Shown here in pieces: positions 1-11,456 of a stretch of 35,931 nt of DNA (its first letter is position 1; every line of letters begins with the position of its first letter). Position numbers and translations under genes: made by a program. The DNA is from Saccoglossus kowalevskii (Eukaryota > Hemichordata > Enteropneusta > Harrimaniidae), in assembly GCF_000003605.2 (NCBI RefSeq), contig NW_003141810.1, positions 299,077 through 335,007 on the forward strand, written 5' to 3'. The notes beneath the pieces are model-generated. The model was given only the letters and a program-made list of their open reading frames with translations, made no database searches and was not told where the DNA came from.

Positions 1-452
1 GGCCATTTTGTAAGAGAGATGCACCATGAAAGTACAGCCATATTGTAAGAGAGATGCACCATAGGAGTACAGCCATTTTGTAAGTAAGATGCACCATGCG
101 AGAACGGCCATTTAGTAGGTGAGATGCACCGTGGAAGTACGGCCATTTTGTAGGTGAGATGCACCAAGGGAGTACGACCATTTTGTAGGTGAGATGCACC
201 ATGGGAGTACAGCCATTTTGTAAGTGAGATGCACCATGGGAGTACGGCCATTTTGTAAGTGAGATGCACCATGGGAGTATGGCCATTTTGTAGGTGAGAT
301 GCACCATGGGAGTACGGCCATTTTGTAAGTGAGATGCACCATGGGAGTATGGCCCTTTTGTAAGAGAGATGTACCATGAAAGTACAGCCATTTTATAAGA
401 GAGATGCACCATGGGAGTACAACCATTTTGTAAGTGATATTCACCCAAGAGT
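1..452. repeat. 35-bp minisatellite, about 13 copies, cut by window edge
   Basis: Seen directly: a 35-bp unit containing GGCCATTTTGTAAG followed by GATGCACCATGGGAGTAC repeats head to tail from base 1 to about 452, so the array continues upstream of the window. Units differ by single changes (GGAGTACG or AAGTACA; GTAAGTGAG, GTAGGTGAG or GTAAGAGAG). Three units make 105 bp, which restores the reading frame, so the minus strand is open for 110 codons (112-444). That frame is a by-product of the period and not a supported gene. The last unit decays into unique sequence near 440-452. Confidence 0.95.
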
Positions 453-1091
453 ATTGTCATTGTATAGTCTTCGTTTATTGAAATCAAGATATTTCTCAAT
501 CTATATGAAATTTTTCTATTTTTTCAAGGAGCAATCACTTACTCATACAAGCTATGGCAGTATTGACGTCAATTTTAATCAAACCCACACATCTAAACAA
601 GCTACAACTTAATCAATGAAATAAAATCCTGTGTTCAAAACATCAATATGAATTACCGTACCAAAACTATAATTTGAACAAAAAACACTCATTATCTCTT
701 GAAAATATACATCATATAATATTCATAGAGCTACTTTTAAATGTTTATGTTTTGTATATTTTTAGATTTAAATTAGAGACTGATGGAAATAAACAGCAAA
801 TATCCTAGTTTTTATGAATAATGAAAACCAGACTGCCATATCGTATTCCGTACAAGCCAGACACCCATGAGAGCATCAGTAGTTCATTAAACTCAAAGGT
901 TTAACAAAAATGATAAATTTTCACAGGTTGTTCTGATTTTCTATATGACGACTCACGATCATAATGATTTATCAGGTTTTAGTGTGAAAATAGGAACTGT
1001 TATTTTTAGGCAAAATAATTCACCATTTTTTAGTTTATCCCCAGTCCAAGTTTCATAAGTTAATGTTAGAATACAAACTTTATTCAATGTT
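453..1091. other. AT-rich unique stretch, no gene seen
   Basis: No open frame with protein-like composition, no inverted-repeat element and no tandem repeat was recognised here. A 78-codon plus-strand frame (376-612) starts inside the minisatellite and looks like chance. Confidence 0.6.
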
Positions 1092-1290
1092 ATAACCTTT
1101 TCACCACCAGACTTCCTTGCACTTTTTTTCTACGATATATTCTTAAATATTTCAGGAAATAAACTCGATTTTGGAGCCAACAGACGAAATTTGAGTCAAT
1201 TTTCATCGAAAAAATTTGGCTGTTTTTGTCTTAATCTTCTGAAGGAACTATTTTGTGATGAAAAGAGGGAACTGGTGGTGAAAAGGTCAA
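1092..1290 (+). mobile_element. TTAA-A miniature inverted-repeat element, copy 1
   Basis: The left end reads CCTTTTCACCACCAG and the right end, reverse-complemented, reads CCTTTTCACCACCAG, an inverted pair. The flanks ATAA and TCAA are one mismatch each from TTAA. The interior is alignable with the copy at 5057-5296 (TTTCAGGAAATAAACTC; GATTTTGGAGC). About 200 bp long with no coding capacity. A TTAA target with CCYTTT-type termini is typical of the piggyBac superfamily, so this is probably a non-autonomous piggyBac-like element; the assignment is inference. Confidence 0.8.
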
Positions 1291-1782
1291 TGCCATCAAA
1301 GAAAGATACACAGTTGTACCAGTAATTTGTGAGATGTAGTTGAATTGGACACACATGAGTTCTCACATGAAAAAACTTTCACTACTTGCAATAAACTATC
1401 AAAACTCCTATATAATTTTAATTATATATCTTTTTTTTTTTTAATTGCAGTTCCCAACATATGGTTTCATAACCTTTTGAAAATAAGTTTTAAAAATAAT
1501 TTACTGTGAATGAAAAAAAAACACCCAACCAGCAGCATTGCAATACTAGCACACTGTTACGCTCGACAAAAATGCGATATTGGTATCAGCTTACCATTAC
1601 AAACTGTTACATTTGTGATATTAATAAGTGCAATACTGTGGATTGAGTGGATTTTTTGTTCTAAATCTGTTACTGAAATTAATTTTAAGCACCATACAAT
1701 GTTGTTTTATGGTACGATAACCACAAAAACTTATTGTTGGTCAATAATTGGGCAAATTCATTCTAACTCACCATAGCATTTT
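1291..1782. other. AT-rich unique stretch, no gene seen
   Basis: Contains a T-run near 1431-1442 and an 88-codon plus frame (1510-1776) without recognisable domains or coding-like composition. Nothing else is supported. Confidence 0.55.
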
Positions 1783-1911
1783 CTTGACTAGACAAGCGAC
1801 AATAACAACACACGCTAAAAATGCAAAGGCTCATGGGTAGATGCTTATTTGTAAACAATGACACACTATGGCCATCTGACACATGCGCAGGTGACGACTC
1901 TCCCGCTTTAA
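1783..1911 (+). mobile_element. TTAA-B miniature element, left-truncated copy
   Basis: From TTGAC at 1783 onward this matches the copy at 16739-16893: CAAGCGACAATAACAACACAC, GGCTCATGGGTAGA and ACACATGCGCAGGTGACGA are shared. The right end CCCGCT is followed by TTAA at 1908-1911. About 40 bp of the left terminus seen in the full copy are missing. No coding capacity. Confidence 0.8.
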
Positions 1912-3058
1912 AAAAAAAATGACCATTTGCTTCTATAAGTAGATTGATTGGTTCTTTATTATTGGAAGGGACACTCTGATTGGTGCATTTGCTAGCTACT
2001 GAATTTAGACGTATTTTACCACGGATTTAAGTAGTAACCACCAGGTGTTGCATGGTATGCATGCCTGAGATATGGGACCCATACAAAAAAAGAAGGTTAA
2101 TTCGAGTATTGTGCAGATTAATTAGGCAATTCCTTTTCCAAGGAACCAAAATACTCATTCAGTGGACAATGAATATCAAAACTCACAGCCATTTTAGCCA
2201 CTTAGAAAGTGTATTGGATTGTGGGTAAATCAATGTTAACCAACGCAAATTCCACATATGATACTGCCGATATCCAAATGAAATGAAATTATGTTAATTA
2301 GGGTCAATCTACGTCCGCACATGGTCGGTATTGACCAATCAGTGTCTGTTTAACTTCTGCTCGCGTGCAGTTCAATTTCTTTTTTTTTACCACGTTCCTG
2401 TTCCAGTCGGACATTTCCTTACCGCTGTATTTTTACTGGAGTCGATTTTGGAATAAATGGTATACAGGTTGTGATTGTATCATTATCGGAAAACCTAACC
2501 GAGTCTGTGACGACCACTGCATTTGAATTTACACACAAATTCAACAATTGAAGACATGAAAAAAATAAAAATTCACAGACTTTGCCTTCAAGAGGATTAG
2601 CCCGTATTGTCAGCGACATAGGAGATTTCCATGTAACCCGAACTAACTGTAACTTGGGGATTTGAATTTATCTTAAATAATTAACAAGAAATCTTAACAT
2701 TGTAACATATATATTTTTTAAGAACATAATCTCACTGGTTTTTCCGAGAAAACAACATGCAAAGAGTCAACATTAAACTAGGCTGATGAGAACAAGGAGG
2801 AATGAGCCATTTCCATGGAAACAATATTTGTTTTAATTTTGAATTCTTTTTTGCTCATATTGTGTAATATTTCAACAATTAATCAATACAATTTTATCAA
2901 AATATAAAGAGGTCATAAGAACATTCTGTTTATATAAATAATCGTATAAAGACTATTTTCTTGAGCATTGATAACAGCATAGTGCAGTTCTTGGAAATGG
3001 GCGAGTAAATATTAACAAATTGACTAAACCAAATTAGGACCAGGTTATAGTTCAAAAT
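1912..3058. other. Unique sequence with a decayed TTAA-B-like segment; no firm gene
   Basis: Bases 2199-2260 align at roughly three quarters identity with 19453-19515 inside the TTAA-B element at 19256-19538 (shared ATTGGATTGTG, AAATCAATGTT, CAACRCAAAT), so an old relative probably lies at about 2040-2270 with ends no longer readable. The stretch 2290-2640 is less AT-rich than its surroundings and holds a minus-strand open frame ending at a good splice-donor sequence (see findings). The rest is AT-rich with nothing recognised. Confidence 0.5.
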
Positions 3059-3191
3059 TTAAAGGGCAGCAGTCGTCGCGCCGCGTCCTGTTCGATATGG
3101 GACTCATAGCGACATATACAACGTGTGTAAAATACATTGTTCATTTATATGAAATTCGAGCATGCGCTGCGCAACGACCACCACGCTTTAA
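3059..3191 (+). mobile_element. TTAA-B-like short element with TTAA on both sides
   Basis: TTAA at 3059-3062 is followed by AGGGCAGCAGTCGTCGCG; the other end ACGACCACCACGCT is followed by TTAA at 3188-3191. The termini pair imperfectly (AGGG..AGTCGT against AGCGTGGTGGTCGT). At 133 bp this is the shortest family member here. The interior has no long open frame and is far richer in CpG than its flanks. Confidence 0.75.
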
Positions 3192-3616
3192 GGTGAATTA
3201 GATAGACTGGTACACTTAGTTACGACTACGAGTTATTTTTGACATTTTAATGCAGCCTTGTGTATCTGGAATAAACTACATAAATGTATACCGTGTGATT
3301 TGTGTGAAAACTAAACAGAGAACAAACGAATTATTTATAAATAGGGAAATGTTATAAAATAGTATATACATTATGTAATGTGCACATACATGTAGCAGCC
3401 CCCCCCCCCCTATCCAGATAATCAAGGAACCTGTTTCAACCCTTTTGAATTTTATTGTACACAATTTTGGATATTTTTATGAATTTTTTAATTTTTTATG
3501 ATTTAATTAAGACCATGCAAAGGGACTTATTAATAATTTCCCATTCGCTACAGATTTTTCTAAATTTTTCTCAACATTTTAATCTATTAGAATCAAATGC
3601 ATACATGTCACATATG
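3192..3616. other. AT-rich stretch with a C12 tract; no gene seen
   Basis: A run of 12 C lies at 3399-3410. Two short open frames on opposite strands (3276-3464 and 3455-3658) carry no recognisable features and are treated as chance. Confidence 0.55.
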
Positions 3617-3885
3617 TACCATAAAATCTCTATTAGAACTGCACCCCTAATACTGTGAAATAATTTATTTAGCTGGAATTATTTTTTGCTGAAAAAGCTT
3701 TTTGGGTGTTTTGTATGGAATTTATTTTCACTGATTTTTGATGAGTTGAATGTGAGACATAGGAAAACAACAAAAATAAATTCCAAGCGAAAATAAAGTA
3801 TTCTACAGTAGAAATTGCACTCATTCAGTCCCATCTGATGCAATGTATTAGGATAGAAGACAGTGGTAATACAGATTTTACAGTA
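3617..3885 (+). mobile_element. TA-2-like element interrupted by a TA-1 insertion
   Basis: The left end at 3617 reads TACCATAAAATCTCTATTAGAA; the right end at 3885, reverse-complemented, reads TACTGTAAAATCTGTATTA. These pair at about 20 of 25 positions and match the TA-2 termini at 6939 and 22495. The two halves are split by a TA-1 element at 3651-3810; without it the host element is only about 110 bp, so it is internally deleted or a short relative. A third end of TA-3 type lies at 3978-4006, so the outer unit could alternatively be 3617-4006. Confidence 0.6.
3651..3810 (+). mobile_element. TA-1 miniature inverted-repeat element, nested copy
   Basis: It begins TACTGTGAAATAATTTATTT and ends AAATAAAGTATTCTACAGTA, an inverted pair with TA on each side. 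The interior matches the full copy at 14598-14809 (TTTGGGTGTTTTGTATGG; TTTTTGATGAGTTGAATGTG) but about 50 bp are missing before the right end. It sits inside a TA-2-like element, so it inserted later than its host. Confidence 0.85.
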
Positions 3886-3977
3886 CAAAAATTGGAGTTG
3901 TGAAATTTCTGATCGAAGAGAATGTGACACATACTCCAATATTAGCAAAGTCGCAGCTTAAATGCATTTCTATTTGA

Positions 3978-4006
3978 GATGCGCTTCTAATAGAGAAAAT
4001 ACAGTA
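3978..4006 (-). mobile_element. TA-3 terminal fragment
   Basis: The sequence GATGCGCTTCTAATAGAG followed by AAAATACAGTA is the reverse complement of the TA-3 left terminus seen at 15832 (TACTGTATTTGCTCTATTAG). Its partner end is either lost or is the end at 3617, which shares TCTCTATTAGAA. Confidence 0.55.
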
Positions 4007-5056
4007 TAATCTTTATTTGTAATAACCTCACACGTGGAACAAAACCAACTTCAAATCTGAAAGGCTATCACAATTATGTGAAAATAACAGTTTTCTAAAG
4101 TAATTAAATTCATTCTGAAAACTATTAAAACCAAGATACTGAATTACACATAGGGGACGCGTGTTTTGTAAAAAAACGATTAGAAATTACATGTTCTTTA
4201 CAAGTTAAAATAAATATACAAGTCTTTGAAAAGCTTCAGTATTCATATACTATATAAAAAAAAAATCTCTTTAACCTCTTTTAAAAAGAACAACTAGAAA
4301 GGCAGAAAGATAATAATAATCGAGTCAGGGAATTTTACAAGCTCCTTTTGGTGTATTCAAATGCACCCATTTATATAAAGGATTCTCAGAAAGCATGCAG
4401 GGTGTCACGCAATTCCGAGTTAATAGCACTTCCGAAGCCATTAAGGGTCAGTTGAATAGGATGCAACTATCTCTTCATACAATGGATAATTTTATCATAA
4501 TTATTGAAACGCTAGATTATCCAACACGCTGCGCAAACGTGCATGGGGTTTAGATTTAGTTTGGCTAATATTGTTAGCGATCGGTTTATGAAGGTCGTAC
4601 AAACTAAGCTAATTGTTGAATATGATTAATATCCCCAATTATTGATATAACCCAACTGCGTAACAAGTTGCTACAGTCGTACAAACGATGACTTAAATAA
4701 TTGATCATTAAGTATTTTTTTAATGCTGGATAGCTGTATTAATTTCATACAATACTCTGACATGCTTTTAAATATTCATTATACATCATGTCATAGATAT
4801 ATAAATATATTGGTTTGACGATTTGATTCAAAATGGCCGAATAGTGGCCATTATTTACAAAACAGAACAGGCAATGCAACAAAACCAAATGGTATAAAAT
4901 TCAGGTATCGCACTACAATTAATTATTCATAGATATATTACAAAACTTGAAGTTGAGTAAGGAAAATTTTTTTAATGTTTAGAGTTTGCTAAAATAAAAT
5001 ATTAAACAATATCATCACAATATCCTGTATAAGATTGTTCAAATTCAATTTATATG
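4007..5056. other. AT-rich unique stretch, no gene seen
   Basis: No open frame over 60 codons, no tandem repeat and no inverted-repeat element was recognised in about 1 kb. Confidence 0.55.
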
Positions 5057-5296
5057 TAAACCTTTTCACCACTAGACTTTCTCGCCTTGTATGCACTTTT
5101 TTTTCTTATATTCTTCAATATTTCTGGAAATAAACTCTGATTTTGGAGCAAACAGATAATATTTAAGTCAATTTTCAGTTTGTACACAAAAAATTTAGCT
5201 ATTTTCGTCCCAATTTTCTGAAGGAAAGTGCAGACTATAAACAGACTATTTTGTTAATTTGCGATGAAAAGAGGGAACTGGTGGTGAAAGGGTTAA
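5057..5296 (+). mobile_element. TTAA-A miniature element, copy 2 (longest intact)
   Basis: The left end reads CCTTTTCACCACTAG; the right end ends CTGGTGGTGAAAGGG followed by TTAA (5293-5296). Just inside the right end is GATGAAAAGAGGGAA, also seen in copy 1 and, inverted, in the copies at 35064 and 35722. About 240 bp, no coding capacity. It differs from copy 1 by a segment around GTGCAGACTATAAACAGAC that the copy at 35722 also has, so copy 1 is the deletion form. Confidence 0.85.
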
Positions 5297-6683
5297 GATT
5301 ATACATGTACGTTATGTTCATTTAGCTTTCATTATTGGGTGTTATTTTAGCATACAGGAAAAAACGAGAACAAAAATGAAAAACAATCAAAAATGCATTT
5401 GAAAAAATATATTTTGCACAAGTTGCCATGGTGAAATCATTTATTCATAACTCAAAACTTTGTTTGGTGATAGAGATGAAAAAATTAATTTATTAAAATA
5501 TATAAAACATTAACAAATTAACATTTAGTGATAATTTGCAAATGCTCCATGAAATAACACGCTCAGTAGCACTAAAGTACCATAAATGTGACAGAAATAA
5601 AGCCAATCCAGTACTTACTACAAATATGTTACATTTGTCATATTAAAAATGATAATTTTTACAAAAATTTCACCCACAGTTACAAAGATACGAATGCAAT
5701 AAAGTTCAAGTTTTATTCTAAAACATTAAAATTAACCAAAGCAACAAGGAAATGTTTTTTTAAAAAAAATAAGATACTAAAAAAAAGTTACAGCAACTGC
5801 CCCTTTAAAATTTGTCATTGTATATGTTACTGATTTAGTTTTAGTTGCTTGGGTTATTGCTTCTGCATGTATTTTTGGTTGTAACTGCATCCGCTTGATG
5901 CACAATAAACATAATTAATTTTAATTGAAAACATGTCTCAGCTTTCATATCTACATTTGTTTTAAATGGAAGGTAATGTTTGATTTCATCCATTACCGTT
6001 ACTTGATATGCTAATCTCTTTACATCTAAAATAATAAACTGCAGGTGTTTCACGTCACAAACCATCTTTGAGTTCAGTTTGAATACTAAGCAGATGCCTA
6101 AGTATAATTCCTGATCAGCACCACATGTACTCCTAGCTACACATATATTTCACATCATAGTTAGATAAGTACATGTATAGGAATGACTTTATGTTGTAGT
6201 TTGTGGTGTCTATGGTCAAAAAATGTAATACTTTTAGTGATTCAGCAATAATTCTATTGGAAATTATGCTATACAACTATACATGTAAATAAATGTATGT
6301 CATTCCTTTTGCACCAACGCGGACGGACGGACACAGACAGACAGAGCCCAATTAAACCACATTTTTGTTTTAGGGATGCACATTTGGGAATATGCACAAA
6401 GAATTATATTGATAATTTATGACGTATATGTTTTGTATATGTAAAAAAACATAATTGTGTATCTCAACAGCTTGTATCGGTATTACAATTAGTTTTGGAG
6501 TTAACTTTGTTCTTGGCTTCCGCTCAGGATAGGTTTTGGCCATTGTGATTAGAAATCTAACACAAATTGTTTATTTTCCCAAATCATTTGGCGAACAGGG
6601 AGAATGAAATATCATTCTACATCACAATATGATGTATTTTCTAATGTTTTTACGGAATGATGGCAATATTTGCCAATGATGAC
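5297..6683. other. AT-rich unique stretch with a small GACG/GACA repeat
   Basis: A short simple repeat of GACG then GACA units lies at about 6320-6345. Two open frames of 81 and 74 codons (5588-5833 plus, 5841-6065 minus) show no domain, signal peptide or coding-like composition. No element ends were recognised. Confidence 0.5.
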
Positions 6684-6937
6684 CAATCAACAACATTCTG
6701 TTTACTGCGATTTCTCACTCACAAAAAAAAAATTCATTGCATTGGAGTGAAAAAATCGTATGGAAAAAACGTGAAAGTATTTTTGGGGGAAATTTTATGC
6801 TTATGCTGTGCTATACAAATTTGATGATGGTCTATTTTGAGAAAGTAAAAGTATTTTAATATTTTTCTTAGAAAGATTGACATTTCAACATTGAAATCAA
6901 AACATTCAATTTTAAACAGAAAATCACATTATAGTTA
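6684..6937 (+). mobile_element. CAATAG element, old CpG-depleted copy
   Basis: Aligned with the clear copy at 22073-22442: left end CATTCTGTTTACTGCGA against CATTTTCCGTTCACTGCGA, middle GAAAGTATTTTTGGGGG with ATGCTTAT and GCTGTGCTAT, and right end CAGAAAATCAC against CGGAAAATCAC. This copy is shorter and has lost nearly all the CpG present in the other. It is directly followed by a TA-2 element, as is the other copy. Confidence 0.6.
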
Positions 6938-6938
6938 C

Positions 6939-7122
6939 TACTGTAAAATCTGTATTAGAAACCGCGGCTTCTATTAAAATGATACAATGCAATAGAGGGG
7001 ATGCGGCTTCTATTAGAGCACCTACACATTTGAGAAATGATGAATTTTTGCTTCTCAATTATTCAAAAAGAATGGGTGCGACTTCTATTAGGGATGCGGC
7101 TTCTAATACAGATTTTACGGTA
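6939..7122 (+). mobile_element. TA-2 miniature inverted-repeat element, full copy
   Basis: The termini CTGTAAAATCTGTATTAGAA and (inverted) CCGTAAAATCTGTATTAGAA are near-perfect inverted repeats about 20 bp long, flanked by TA on both sides. The 184-bp interior repeats GCGGCTTCTATTAG-like motifs four times in the same sense. There is no coding capacity. A TA target duplication is typical of Tc1/mariner-type transposition, but other superfamilies cannot be excluded from termini alone. Confidence 0.88.
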
Positions 7123-9517
7123 GTGGTGGAAGTGAAATATGAGAGCAATTAATTGGGGACTGGCGTTAACAGGAAGTTTACATTTTTCAATTTTTTATAC
7201 AATCATATCCCTAAGGAAAAAAGATTATTAATACTGCGATAATGAAACCCCACACACACACACACTGGAAATATCATTTTATTCTCAAAATGCTTTACAA
7301 CTTCCTTTAGAAGACAAATGAGTGATATGATATCAGTTTCATGTACTGAGTATCCCCCGATTACATAATCCTTAATCACTCTGATTTTTCAGATGTAAGT
7401 AACAAAGCTAATTATTATAACTTCACATGAAATGATTATTATTTTCAGTTTTTACTTTCAATTCTGCTTTCAAAGCGAGATGAAAAGTTAATTCCTTGTT
7501 GTAGTATGTACCGCAAGTAGGGAATTTAATCAGAAATAACCATAATATGGTGAAGCCTGTATATGCTATCAGCATGTCTCCTCATGTAGACTGTCCTATT
7601 TCTTCTCCTTATCAAATACAAGACTGAGTGATTTAGACATTACATCATGCTAAGCCATACCATTTTTATTATACGTTATACTCAATTCAATTTCAACTTG
7701 AGAATGAATTGATGAAAGGAATTACCATTGCGTATTTTGATTTTGTTATTCGCGAACAAACTCAACGAGAGTCAAATCAGTACAGCCAATGAAATCTTAA
7801 TGATTACTGACAACATGGTTGTGATGTTAAACAGATATTTTATTTTACATGGCCAAATTTACAGTCTTCCCCCCCGACCACAATCGTTACTTAAACTGCA
7901 AAAAAATCGTTATAAAAAGTTGTTTGTATTAAAAATTCAATAGCAAACAAACGATCAATAAATACATATCATTTTTCTACATTCGGTTTGAAGTGCTCTT
8001 GTCAGACATCCATTCAAATAACGTCAATTAAGGTTTTCCGAGCTAAGTCTTCGTAATTGTCTTTGCATTCAACAGCCGCACTGACTTCACTAAAATACAT
8101 CTCTTTTGTTAGCTTTATTGTATATATTGTTATAATTGCTTCTAAAAATCGATGCGTCTTTTATGTGAAACAATAGTGACTTTTTTTATTCGATCTTAAA
8201 TAAAACTCAAGCTGAGTGTTCTCGGTGCGTTCTGTCTCATTTTTTTATTCTCAGTGAACTTATGAACTTGTTAATATTCAAGAACATGGAGAAATGATTT
8301 TTTTTTTAACTACCGGTAAGTTAGGTAGTCATTTACAATATGTAAATTTAACTTCAGTTGTGTTACAAACACAGAGCAATTTTTCACTATGAATGGACAT
8401 AATTTGATAACAACAAATTAGTATTATTGAATGGTACTTGTATGCTGTCAACATACTAAAGAAAAAAGAAATTGATTTTTTTAAATACATTTTCAAGCAT
8501 ATGTTTTTCCAACACAGTGACGAATGTTTTCTTTGTTCACTTGATGAAGTTGGTACATGGTGTGTGGGAGGGAAGGGGGGTCAAATTCAGTCAGATGCCA
8601 CTTTCAAGTGATCTGTAAACCTGATTCACCTGGTTTCCATGGTGAAGTTAGTCATTTATAAACCGCTGTTCAGCCGATTTCACCCCATGACAAGGAACCT
8701 TATTAACAGATTAAATTTTGCAATATATTTTTCAAGTTGGTTCACAGTCAATTGAAATAGCATAGTTTTATGACTGATGTCACTAAGCTAAACATAACGA
8801 GATTTATTAATACATTATTTAATAATATTTTTACAAATTAGCAATTTACAGGTACATACTGTATTTTTAACTGTTGCGGTGTTTAAATAATATAACAAAG
8901 ACAATAAATTTCCTTGGGATTCACAACAAATCACTGAAGAACTACAGCGAAAAAAAAAACAGTTTGAAGTTGAAATTGACACCATCGTCCGCGCACATTG
9001 TCCATATTTCCTCTGTTGTGCATTGAAAAATGTTTATTGGTTATCATAATTGAAACAAAAGGAATTCAAAATGGCTGCTATTTTAGACTTGAAAGACGTA
9101 CAGTGTCATGGGAAGAAACTCGGTGATCCTCTTGTTTTTTATTATTTCGATTATGTTTAACCTAGTTATAGAAGTGGAAATTAGAGAGAAAATGAATAAT
9201 TATATTTTAACGGCGATAATAGGACATTCTCCATCAGTTACTAATAGCATGTAACTATGGCAATAGATCTGTTTTCTAAAACAGATATAGGAGGTTTTGC
9301 TCATACACTGTATGCTTATTATGTTGATACATGTAAATTAATTTACAAAAGTTCCTGTGAATCTCGAAAAAAAATCGAAAAGTGCAGAAAAGAAGACATT
9401 TTTCATATCCTTTTAGTCACTACAGTTGAAAATTATTCTCCATAAAATTACAACAAAAAGCAGTCTTTCTGTTGATATAACTCTGCTTGTATACTTTGTA
9501 GTTAGATAGTTGAAAAC
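7123..9517. other. AT-rich unique stretch, no gene seen
   Basis: Contains a short CA repeat (about 7249-7265) and a G-rich patch near 8565-8580. A 71-codon frame at 7728-7943 and a 62-codon frame at 9257-9445 have no recognisable features. About 2.4 kb without a supported element. Confidence 0.5.
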
Positions 9518-9747
9518 AGCATTTTTTTTATCAAAAATGACAAAAATATTCACTAAAATAAGAAAGTTATTTCATGAAATGAAAAAAATCTGTCAAAGGT
9601 CCACCCAAGGTGTCCACATATAAAATATCAAAGCTAGCCATTTTAAAGTAAAAAAAAGCATTTTTTAACAAAAATGTCGAAATATATTCATTAAAATAGA
9701 GATTCAAAGATATCATCATAAATTGAACAAATCTGAAAGAAGTCCAA
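9518..9747. repeat. Diverged direct duplication, period about 139 bp
   Basis: The segment 9518-9603 (AGCATTTTTTTTATCAAAAA ... AATCTG ... AGGTCCA) recurs in diverged form at 9657-9746 (AGCATTTTTTAACAAAAATG ... AATCTG ... AAGTCCA). Both carry a TATTCA(C/T)TAAAATA core in the same order, 139 bp apart. This is an old tandem duplication or two units of a decayed satellite. The 77-codon minus frame here is an effect of composition. Confidence 0.6.
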
Positions 9748-11244
9748 AGCAACAGACGTCGAAAATGTAAAGTTGATGATGAAATACGGTATTCAGCCAC
9801 AGAGAAAAAGCTAAATGTATTATCAAATGAATATCATTGGGATCATACAAGGATCCAATCTAAGAAAACTGTTATTCTGTGAATAAGTGTTCTATTAAGA
9901 CTTCTTTCTTTCCCCTATTGCTACAAGTTCACCCCAAGTGAGAAAGCTGGAATGAAATCTGTTATCGTTTATATATAAATCAAAGTTAGTTCAAACATTT
10001 TGACAGGAAAAGACTCTAAATCTCAGATATGTAACCGAATTTCACAGGGAAATGGACACTATATAAAACTATCCCATAAACCTTTGATTACTTCATGTTT
10101 TACGCATCATTTAACAATGATATTAAACTTTATGATGACATTTTTCACAGTTCATAGAGATGTGTTAAATAGTAGAAGCAAGATATTAAATTGTAAAGAA
10201 AGGTTACAGGAATAAATATACAAATGTATACACGATACAGTATATATAAAACACAACTCTCGTAAACTTTCAGCTTTATGCATTGTCACTGTGACTTAAA
10301 ATTCACATTCAAATGAAAATGTTCACTGGCAACAAATTCTATCGACTTGAGAAATTTGGAAACAGGTTCTGTTTTCATATTGCAACAATGAATGCATGAT
10401 GTCATTAATGATTTGACGGAATTTGCGGTTTAATAAAAACATGACATTAAAGTGAATAAATGTACAGTTTACTTTTGACCCTATGAACGTGAAAGTCAAC
10501 TTTGTCGCAAAAACAAGACAAGCTAGCATATAATATTTTCACAAATTTAATTAAGAAAAGTAGCAAGGGGTAATCATATTCATCTTATTCAAAATTAACA
10601 AAAAAAATTCAGAAAAATGTAACACCAAAATTTAGGAGTGTAAAAACATGATGTTCAAAATAACTTTTTGTAATTTTTAATCATGACATTTATGAAACGG
10701 TTTATAGTATCTATGAGTGTCTGCAGCAAAAAAAAATTGACATTTGCAAAAATGTAACAATCCCAGTCATGTGACAAGTGTATCAATTAGGTCAATCACA
10801 CTCAGGGTAATACCGATTAAAATATTCTAATAAAAAATGTTATTTCAATCATGTTATGCATGCGTGTTGGTTTGAAATCACTGTGATAAAAACAATACCA
10901 TTGCAGGATATGTTTTTCACAAATTTTGTGACGTTCACCGTACCGTACCATAGCATATCTGCAGTGATAATTCAGACTAAACCTCATACCTATGAATGAT
11001 ACAAACCATGGACGTGTGATGAAGACATGAACATCCTCGTGTGAATCCATTTTTTTTGTTCCCATGCATCACTTCGACAATTGTACGTTTTTGTATTGGC
11101 CAACAATGTAGTACAATTGTACACCAACCTTTAGTTCATGTCATGCCTTGATTATTTTTTGACTCCGAAATTTCCCAATTTTATGTGCACATCCGATGTC
11201 TCACTCATTTTGGTTATAGTCATTTTTTCGCTACACAATCGAAA
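9748..11244. other. AT-rich unique stretch, no gene seen
   Basis: Three open frames of 68 to 82 codons (10000-10215 plus, 10323-10529 minus, 10817-11065 minus) were read through; none shows a domain, signal peptide or convincing splice context. Nothing else recognised. Confidence 0.5.
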
Positions 11245-11456
11245 CAATGTAAAATACTTTATTTTTGCTGGATTTAATTTTCGCTGAAAAGATTTTTTGT
11301 GTGTTTTATATGGAATTTAATTTCACTGATTTTTGACGAGTTGGATGTAAAATATAGGAAAACAGGTATATTCGCTGGATTTGATTTTCACTGAAGCACT
11401 CCTTCAGCGAAAATACCGAAAAATAATTCCAAGCAAAGACAAAGCACTCTACAGTA
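11245..11456 (+). mobile_element. TA-1 miniature element, copy 2
   Basis: Full length (about 212 bp) but with mutated termini: the left end reads ATGTAAAATACTTTATTTTT and the right end AAAGCACTCTACAGTA. The interior keeps the family order GCTGAAAAG, TTTTTGACGAGTTGGATGT, ACTGAAGCACTCCTTCAGCG. Its left tip has lost the CTG, indicating an older copy. Confidence 0.85.

Noticed and set aside
112-444. 110-codon minus-strand frame at the window start
   Set aside because: Product of the 35-bp period (three units restore the frame).
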